Source: Cellulomonas sp. KH9
GTDB lineage: Bacteria; Actinomycetota; Actinomycetes; Actinomycetales; Cellulomonadaceae
NCBI RefSeq assembly: GCF_900114185.1
Contig: NZ_FOSE01000002.1
Span: forward strand, 249,909-313,908
Direction: 5' to 3'
Length of the DNA: 64,000 nucleotides
Within the stretch, counting starts at the first letter, position 1. Every line of letters starts with the position of its first letter. The translations under genes and the position numbers were made by a program. The notes under the pieces are model-generated. The model did no database searches, was not told the DNA's origin, and was given only the letters and a program-made list of their open reading frames with translations. Positions 59,032-64,000 of this stretch are shown in pieces.

Positions 59032-59781
59032 TCAGGTCGCGCGGCCCCGCAGGAACGCCCGCATCCGCTCCTTGCCGACCGCCGCGATCGCGCTCAGCGG
59101 GATCCCCGCCGGGCACACCAGCGCACACTCCCCGTACGTCGAGCACGGCCCGAAGTCGTGCTCCATCTGGTCGACCATCGCCACGGCCCGGCGCCCCCGC
59201 TCGGCACGGGTCTGCGGCAGGGTCGCCAGGTGGGTGAGCTTGGCTCCGGTGAACAGGGACGCCGAGCCGTTCGGGCAGGCCGCGACGCAGGCGCCGCACC
59301 CGATGCACGCAGCGAAGTCCAGCGCCATCTCCGCGGTCCGGTGGTCGATGGTGGTCACGTCCGCGTCCGGGGCGGTGCCCGCGTCGACCGCGACGTGCCC
59401 GCCCGCCTGGATCACCCGGTCCAGCGCCGACCGGTCGACCACGAGGTCCTTGACGACCGGGAACGCGGCCGAGCGCAGCGGCTCGATCACGACACGGTCG
59501 CCGTCCGCGAAGGACCGCACGTGCTGCTCGCAGGACGGCGTGCCGCGTTCCGGGCCGTGCGGCCGGCCGTCGACGTTCACCCCGCAGCACCCGCAGATGC
59601 CCTCGCGGCAGTCGGACTCGAACGCGACCGGCTCGCGGCCCTCGGCCACGAGCTGGTCGTTGAGCCGGTCCAGCAGCTCGAGCAGGGTCATCTCGGGGGT
59701 CGCGTCGGTGACCACGTAGGTCTCGAACGCGCCGGGCGATGCGGCGTCGGGCTGGCGCCAGACGTCCAGGGTGAGCTTCAC
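59032..59781 (-). CDS. sdhB: Succinate dehydrogenase/fumarate reductase iron-sulfur subunit
   Basis: SdhB carries electrons from the flavoprotein to the quinone site. The 249-residue protein has the plant-type ferredoxin domain with CREGICGCC and a further Cys in PSCEQ for the 2Fe-2S cluster. The C-terminal domain has CIGCGACVAACP and CSTYGECALVCP for the remaining clusters. GTG 59781 overlaps the sdhA stop. Last gene of sdhCAB. Confidence 0.94.
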   Translation of the reverse strand: MKLTLDVWRQPDAASPGAFETYVVTDATPEMTLLELLDRLNDQLVAEGREPVAFESDCREGICGCCGVNVDGRPHGPERGTPSCEQHVRSFADGDRVVIEPLRSAAFPVVKDLVVDRSALDRVIQAGGHVAVDAGTAPDADVTTIDHRTAEMALDFAACIGCGACVAACPNGSASLFTGAKLTHLATLPQTRAERGRRAVAMVDQMEHDFGPCSTYGECALVCPAGIPLSAIAAVGKERMRAFLRGRAT

Positions 59782-61838
59782 GCGTAGTTCCTCGTCTGCA
59801 GCGGCACGGCCTGGAACGTCAGCGGTTCGTCGTGCCGCACGAACCGCTGGTCGGGGGCGTCGGGGGCCGGGGACTCCCACGCGGAGACGCGGCACCACGT
59901 GGTGTCGTCGCGCAGCGCCTCGCCGTCGGGCGTCTGGTGGTCGGCGCGGAAGTGGGCGCCGCAGCTCTCGTCACGGTCCAGCCCGTCGACGCAGAGCAGC
60001 TCGGCCATCTCCAGGTAGTCCGCGACGCGCCCCGCGCGCTCGAGCTCCTGGTTGAGGGCCGACCCCTCGCCGAGCACGCGGACGTCGCGCCAGAACTCCT
60101 CGCGCAGCGCCCGGATCTCGGCGATGCCCTGCGCCAGGCCCTCGGGTGTGCGGGTGACGCCGGCGCAGCGGTAGAGGATCTCCCCCAGCCGGCGGTGGAA
60201 CCGGTCGGGACCCTGCGTGCCGTCGTTCCTCAGCAGCCGCTGCGTCCGGGCGCGCACCGCCTCGAGCGCGTCGAGCACGGCCTCGTGGTCCGGCGGCAGC
60301 ACGTGCGACCCCAGCAGGGGCGCCAGGTAGCCCGGCACGGCGTACGGCAGCGTGAACCAGCCGTCGACGCACGCCGAGAGCAGCGAGTTGGCACCCAGCC
60401 GGTTGGCGCCGTGGTAGCCCCAGCCGACCTCACCCCCGACGAACAGACCGGGGACCGACGTCATCAGGTCGTAGTCCGACCACAGCCCACCCATCGCGAA
60501 GTGCGCACCCGGCGCGATCCGCATCGGCGTGCGCAGCGGGTCGTCACCGGTCGCCTGCTCGTACATGTGGAAGAGGTTCGAGTACCGCGACACCACCGTC
60601 TCGCGGCCGAGCCGCGCCACGGCGTCCGCGAAGTCGAGGTACACGGCGTTGCGCAGCGGGCCCACGCCGTGGCCGGCGTCGATGCGCTCGCGGGCCGCAC
60701 GGGACGCGACGTCCCGGGGCGTGAGGTTCCCGTACGTCGGGTAGCGCCGCTCGAGGTAGTAGTCGCGCTCGTCCTCGGGGATGTCCGCCGGGGCGCGGTC
60801 GTCGCCGGCGCGTGCCGGCACCCAGATCCGCCCGTCGTTGCGCAGCGACTCCGACATGAGGATCGTCTTGGACTGCCACTCGCTCATCAGCGGCAGCGCC
60901 GTGGGGTGGAACTGGATGAAGGCGGGGTTCGCGAAGTGGGCGCCGCGCCGGTGGGCGCGCCACGCGGCCGTCGCGTTCGAGTTCTTCGCCAGCGTGGACT
61001 TGCAGTAGATGTTCCCGTAGCCGCCCGTGGCCAGGACGACGGCGTGCGCGGTGACGGCCCGCACCTCCCCCGTGACGAGGTCGCGCACCACGATCCCCTG
61101 GGCGCGTCCGTCCGCGACGATCAGGTCGAGCATCTCCTGGCGCGTGTGGAGGGTGACGGTCCCCCGTGCCACCTGACGCAGGAGCGCGTTGGCGCCGGCG
61201 ACCTGCAGCTGCTGGCCGGTCTGGCCGCGGGTGTAGTACGTGCGGGACACCTGCACCCCGCCGAACGACCGTGTCGCCAGGCGGCCGCCGTACTCGCGGG
61301 CGAACGGCGCGCCGATCGCGTTCATGTGGTCGATGACGCGCACCGACTCCTGCGCGAGCCGGTAGGCGTCGGCCTCGCGGCCGCGGAAGTCGCCGCCCTT
61401 GACGGTGTCCTTGACGAACCGGTGCACCGAGTCGTTGTCGACCTTGCGCGCGCGGGCGGCGTTGATGCCACCCTGCGCTGCCACGGAGTGCGCGCGGCGT
61501 GGTGCGTCGTGGATCGTGAAGCACTCCACCTGGTACCCGAGCTCGCCCAGCGCGGCCGCCGCGCCCGAGCCGGCAAGGCCGGTGCCGACGACGATCACGG
61601 TGAACTTGCGGCGGTTGGCGGGCGCGACGAGGTCGTAGTGCAGGCGGCGGTCGTCCCACGCCTGCTCGGCCGGCACCTCGGGCACGCGGCCGTCGAGCGG
61701 CTCACCGACCCGGCGCACGTCCTCGGGGGTGAGCGTCGGTGCCCCGGCGTCGGTGGTCGTGCCGGGAGCGGTCGTGCCGGTCATGTCGCTGCCCATCGCG
61801 TCGGTGCCGTCGGTGCCGGGTGCGTCCGTGCGGCTCAT
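59778..61838 (-). CDS. sdhA: Succinate dehydrogenase/fumarate reductase flavoprotein subunit
   Basis: SdhA oxidises succinate with covalently bound FAD. The 686-residue protein begins with a Thr/Gly/Asp-rich stretch of about 75 residues, then FTVIVVGTGLAGSGAAAALGELG for FAD binding, AHSVAAQGGINAA with the expected flavin-linked His, and FIQFHPTALP. The ERRYPTYGNLTPRDVASRAARE and FVGGEVGWGYHGANRLGANSLLSA blocks complete the active site. Size and pattern match the soluble-length flavoprotein of type B enzymes with a one-subunit membrane anchor. It overlaps sdhC and sdhB by four bases. Confidence 0.95.
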   Translation of the reverse strand: MSRTDAPGTDGTDAMGSDMTGTTAPGTTTDAGAPTLTPEDVRRVGEPLDGRVPEVPAEQAWDDRRLHYDLVAPANRRKFTVIVVGTGLAGSGAAAALGELGYQVECFTIHDAPRRAHSVAAQGGINAARARKVDNDSVHRFVKDTVKGGDFRGREADAYRLAQESVRVIDHMNAIGAPFAREYGGRLATRSFGGVQVSRTYYTRGQTGQQLQVAGANALLRQVARGTVTLHTRQEMLDLIVADGRAQGIVVRDLVTGEVRAVTAHAVVLATGGYGNIYCKSTLAKNSNATAAWRAHRRGAHFANPAFIQFHPTALPLMSEWQSKTILMSESLRNDGRIWVPARAGDDRAPADIPEDERDYYLERRYPTYGNLTPRDVASRAARERIDAGHGVGPLRNAVYLDFADAVARLGRETVVSRYSNLFHMYEQATGDDPLRTPMRIAPGAHFAMGGLWSDYDLMTSVPGLFVGGEVGWGYHGANRLGANSLLSACVDGWFTLPYAVPGYLAPLLGSHVLPPDHEAVLDALEAVRARTQRLLRNDGTQGPDRFHRRLGEILYRCAGVTRTPEGLAQGIAEIRALREEFWRDVRVLGEGSALNQELERAGRVADYLEMAELLCVDGLDRDESCGAHFRADHQTPDGEALRDDTTWCRVSAWESPAPDAPDQRFVRHDEPLTFQAVPLQTRNYA

Positions 61839-62581
61839 GCCACGAGCCCCGTCAGGACCGCGACCGGGATGAGCAGGTTGCCCACGAGGACCAGCAGGCC
61901 CACGCCACCGGCGAGTGCCGCGCCCGTGGCGCGCAGCCGACGTCCGGTGGCCCCGAGGTCGTTGACCACGCTCCACAGCCCGTGCGCCAGGTGCAGCGTG
62001 AGCGTCCCGATCGCCAGGACGTAGAACGCGGCGACCGCCGGCCGCTGGAAGGACGCGACGATGTTGGCGTACGCCTGCCCGGCGACGAACTCGTCGGTCG
62101 CGGCGGGCTGCGTGCCCGTCGTGATGTCGAGGACGTGGAACACGACGAAGAAGAGGAGGACCGCGCCCGTGACGAGCATGCTGCGCGCCTGGAACCCGCG
62201 CAGTCCCCGCAGTCCCTGACGGCGGTACGGCCCGCGGGCGGCGCGCGCGCGGCGCCGCAGCACCACGCCGGCCGCGACGTGGGCGACGAGGCTCGTCACC
62301 ATGACGGCGCGGAAGATCCAGATGAACCAGCCGTGCGGCACGAGCGGGGCCAGCAGGTCCTCGTGCAGCCAGTGGGCGTAGCCGTCGAGCTGCTCGGGGC
62401 CGAGGAAGATCTTGAGGTTCCCCACGAGGTGCACGACCGCGAACACCACGAGGACGAGTCCGGTGACGGCCATCACCGCCTTGAGTGCCCAGGTCGCCGG
62501 GCGGGGCGGCGGGGTCGGGGCGGGACGGGCGACGGCGGGGACCCGGCCGGGCTCGGGACGCGTGCTGGTCGGGACTGCCAC
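61835..62581 (-). CDS. sdhC: Succinate dehydrogenase cytochrome b subunit
   Basis: The membrane anchor that binds haem and quinone. The 248-residue protein has a Pro/Arg-rich N-terminus of about 30 residues and five membrane helices. Conserved His residues, likely haem ligands, are in VHLVGNLKIF, SLVAHVAAG, FVVFHVLD and LHLAHGLWSVVNDLG. A single five-helix subunit in an operon sdhC-sdhA-sdhB indicates the type B (di-haem) class. GGAGG lies 6-7 bases before the GTG start. It is the first gene of the operon. Confidence 0.92.
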   Translation of the reverse strand: MAVPTSTRPEPGRVPAVARPAPTPPPRPATWALKAVMAVTGLVLVVFAVVHLVGNLKIFLGPEQLDGYAHWLHEDLLAPLVPHGWFIWIFRAVMVTSLVAHVAAGVVLRRRARAARGPYRRQGLRGLRGFQARSMLVTGAVLLFFVVFHVLDITTGTQPAATDEFVAGQAYANIVASFQRPAVAAFYVLAIGTLTLHLAHGLWSVVNDLGATGRRLRATGAALAGGVGLLVLVGNLLIPVAVLTGLVA

Positions 62582-62900
62582 CGCTGACCTCCGTGTCACG
62601 GACGCCACGGGGTGCGGGCGTCCAGCGCCTCGAGGCTCCCACCCGGCGCGGTGGCCGAGGTGGGACTGGAGTCCCCCGCGTCGTCGCTCCCCTCCGGGCT
62701 TCCCTGCTGGTTTGTCGTCTTCCTTCGCGCTGGGTGCACGCCAGGTTCCGTTATCTTCCCTGCAGGACGCCGCCCACCGGCGCGGCCTGCACGTCCCTGC
62801 CTCCCCCGCCGGGACGGCGACGTTGCCCGGGCGGGCGTCGACCTGCCGTGCGATGCTCGACGACCACCGGAGCAGACCGTCACCCCAGGGAGGTCCCCCG
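62582..62900. other. 319-base divergent region between sdhC and the DUF2231 gene
   Basis: No gene is seen. GGGACT-GG-AGTCCC at 62662-62675 is a perfect inverted repeat in the sdh leader. A relatively A/T-rich stretch around 62705-62760 (with GATAAC on the minus strand and TTATCT on the plus strand) is the most likely place for both divergent promoters. The right end holds the GGGAGG ribosome binding site of the DUF2231 gene. Confidence 0.45.
62662..62675. promoter_or_regulatory. Palindrome in the sdhCAB leader
   Basis: GGGACT and AGTCCC flank a GG pair, giving a 14-base inverted repeat about 80 bases upstream of the sdhC start. It could be an operator or a leader hairpin. Confidence 0.35.
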
Positions 62901-63539
62901 ATGAGCGACACCGACGACCGGACGTCCCCCGCGCTGCGCGCCGCCCGCTCCCTCGAGCGCTCGGACGCGTTCGACGCCGTCATCGAGCGCTGGCAGCCCC
63001 GCCTCGCGGCCGCGCTGGAGCGCCGACCCGAGCTCGCCGCGCGGCTGCACGGGCGCGACCTCGGCCACGCGCTCCACCCGCTGATGACCGACCTGCCGCT
63101 GGGTCTGTGGATGTCCGCCACCACGCTGGACCTCGTGGGCGGCACCTCCGCACGACCCCATGCCGAGCGGCTGCTCGGGCTCGGCATCCTGGCCGCGCTG
63201 CCGACCTCCCTCACCGGGCTGGCCGACTGGGCCGTGTCCGGCCGCCGGACGCAGCGCGTCGGGGTCGCGCACGCCGCCCTCAACTCCGTGGCGCTGGGCC
63301 TCTACGCGGGGTCCTGGGTGCTGCGGCGCCGCGGGGCGCACCCGGCCGGTGTGGTGGCGTCGCTGCTCGCGACAGGTGCGGTCTCGGCCAGCGGGTACCT
63401 GGGCGGTCACATGTCGTTCCGCCTCGGCTCCCCGCCGCGCCGGCACAGCGGGCCGCCGACCACCCGCACGGAGCCCGACGCGGACGAGGTCGACCTGGTC
63501 CCCGGGGGCGGCTCGCCCTCCGCGGCCCCCGACGCGTAG
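62901..63539 (+). CDS. DUF2231 family membrane protein
   Basis: The 212-residue protein has a helical N-terminus, the family block HPLMTDLPLGLWMSATTLDLVGG (about 54-76), and three to four membrane segments through about residue 175, ending GGHMSFRLGSPPR. A Pro/Asp-rich tail follows. Relatives are often linked to Rieske or quinone-related electron transfer, but the function is not established. GGGAGG lies before ATG 62901. It is divergent from sdhCAB. Confidence 0.8.
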   Translation: MSDTDDRTSPALRAARSLERSDAFDAVIERWQPRLAAALERRPELAARLHGRDLGHALHPLMTDLPLGLWMSATTLDLVGGTSARPHAERLLGLGILAALPTSLTGLADWAVSGRRTQRVGVAHAALNSVALGLYAGSWVLRRRGAHPAGVVASLLATGAVSASGYLGGHMSFRLGSPPRRHSGPPTTRTEPDADEVDLVPGGGSPSAAPDA

Positions 63540-63554
63540 GACCGCCGGTCCACC

Positions 63555-63573
63555 CGGCCGACCCGGTCGGCCG
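63555..63573. terminator. Bidirectional hairpin between the last two genes
   Basis: CGGCCGAC (63555-63562) and GTCGGCCG (63566-63573) form an 8-bp stem with a CCG loop, ending just before the stop codon of the minus-strand gene. Confidence 0.6.
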
Positions 63574-64000
63574 TCAGTGGTGCCCGCGGCGCCCCAGCGT
63601 CTGCTCGGCGGTCACCCCGGGCCGCGTCCACTGCGGCACGGGCCGGGTCGTGGGCCCCCACCCCGCCCGGCCCTCGGCGTCGGACCTCCAGTACCAGCAC
63701 GGGTCGTTGCCCTGCGGCCAGCCGTCGGGGTCGTCCTGCCACGCCTCACCGCGGCCGTAGGGCGTGAGGTCGAGCAGCCCGAACGACGAGTCGGCGACCT
63801 CCGTGCCGCGGCCCGTGGTGTCGTACGTCAGGAAGACCTGGTCCTCGTCGCGCAGGAAGCACGTGAGGTGGCCCATCTCGCCGCCGACGGGCTCGTCCAG
63901 GCCGCGCACGGAGTACCAGGGCTGGGTGTAGCCCATGAAGTCGACGTACGGGGCGACCTCGTCCCACGGGCCGGTGGTCAGGATCGCGAACGACACCCCG
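63574..64000 (-). CDS. DUF899 family protein (5' end missing)
   Basis: The gene runs off the right edge; 142 codons up to the stop are visible. The sequence has the C-terminal part of the thioredoxin-like DUF899 family: VSFAILTTGPWDEVAPYVDFMGY, GHLTCFLRDEDQVFLTYDTTGRG and LLDLTPYGRGEAWQDDP, ending with a WGPTTRPVPQWTRPG tail. The ATG at 63996 is internal to the family pattern, so the true start lies outside the window. The function of the family is unknown. Confidence 0.85.
   Translation of the reverse strand, partial: GVSFAILTTGPWDEVAPYVDFMGYTQPWYSVRGLDEPVGGEMGHLTCFLRDEDQVFLTYDTTGRGTEVADSSFGLLDLTPYGRGEAWQDDPDGWPQGNDPCWYWRSDAEGRAGWGPTTRPVPQWTRPGVTAEQTLGRRGHH

Noticed and set aside
1-64000. 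tRNA or rRNA genes in the gaps
   Set aside because: No cloverleaf with GGTTCGA-type T loop and CCA-adjacent acceptor was seen in any intergenic region; a tRNAscan-SE run would settle it.

Overview
The window is a chromosomal segment of a very high-GC actinobacterium, most likely Cellulomonas or a close relative. The evidence is actinobacterial gene order (priA-fmt-rsmB-rpe-rib; pafB-pafC-tatA-tatC-helY; the parA/merR/ftsR/garA/DUF881/Sbp locus), an RbpA gene, and two secreted cellulases (GH6 and GH5) that each end in a Pro/Thr linker and a family 2 cellulose-binding module. Coding density is high. I saw no insertion sequence, prophage, integron, CRISPR array, rRNA or tRNA. Apart from some short A/T-rich regulatory stretches the composition is uniform, so the window looks like ordinary core chromosome with a few lineage-specific modules.

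Layout. 1-3827: end of priA, then fmt, rsmB and rpe. 3945-7749: FMN riboswitch and the riboflavin operon ribD-ribE-ribBA-ribH, followed by hisE, hisG and a PH-domain membrane protein (to 9417). 9452-18197: DUF3866 gene, pafB-pafC (DNA-damage regulators), a small membrane protein, tatA-tatC, a lipid/DAG kinase and the helicase helY. 18270-26920: amidohydrolase, lnt, rbpA, an aldo/keto reductase, a carotenoid-desaturase-like FAD enzyme, a GNAT enzyme and two hypothetical genes. 27166-34014: parA-like gene, merR, DUF151 nuclease, ftsR, garA (FHA), DUF881-sbp-DUF881 and a CDP-alcohol phosphatidyltransferase. 34153-36594: CoA-binding protein and a DEAD-box RNA helicase with a long structured leader. 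36708-44638: a sugar-sensor/PAS/degenerate-GGDEF protein, a divergent LacI regulator and the two cellulases. 44721-46818: threonine aldolase, DUF6328 protein and an HU-type protein. 46958-51027: DNA end-joining cluster (PHP protein, Ku, and LigD split into ligase and polymerase genes). 51157-56737: dps, APP1-like phosphatase, mqo, an O6-alkylguanine repair gene and its coupled ECF sigma factor. 56826-64000: aldo/keto reductase, MFS transporter, sdhCAB, DUF2231 protein and a truncated DUF899 gene.

How it works together. Many genes start without a Shine-Dalgarno sequence but with a TANNNT hexamer ending 6-8 bases before the start codon, the signature of leaderless transcripts. Downstream operon genes are mostly joined by 4-base ATGA/GTGA overlaps. 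Convergent gene pairs are often separated by long perfect hairpins without a T-tract. Central metabolism (Rib, His, Mqo, Sdh), envelope biogenesis and protein export (Lnt, Tat, DagK, PgsA-like), cell-cycle control (ParA, FtsR, GarA), DNA repair (PafBC, Ku/LigD, Ogt, Dps) and cellulose degradation are all represented.

The most unusual items are four: a LacI-type sugar-binding sensor with no DNA-binding domain fused to GAF-like, PAS and degenerate GGDEF domains beside the cellulase genes; a PHP phosphoesterase translationally coupled to Ku in a locus whose LigD parts are separate and lack the nuclease domain; a consensus promoter followed by about 225 bases of structured non-coding leader upstream of lnt; and competing TCCTCC pairings downstream of the FMN riboswitch that could gate the ribD ribosome binding site.
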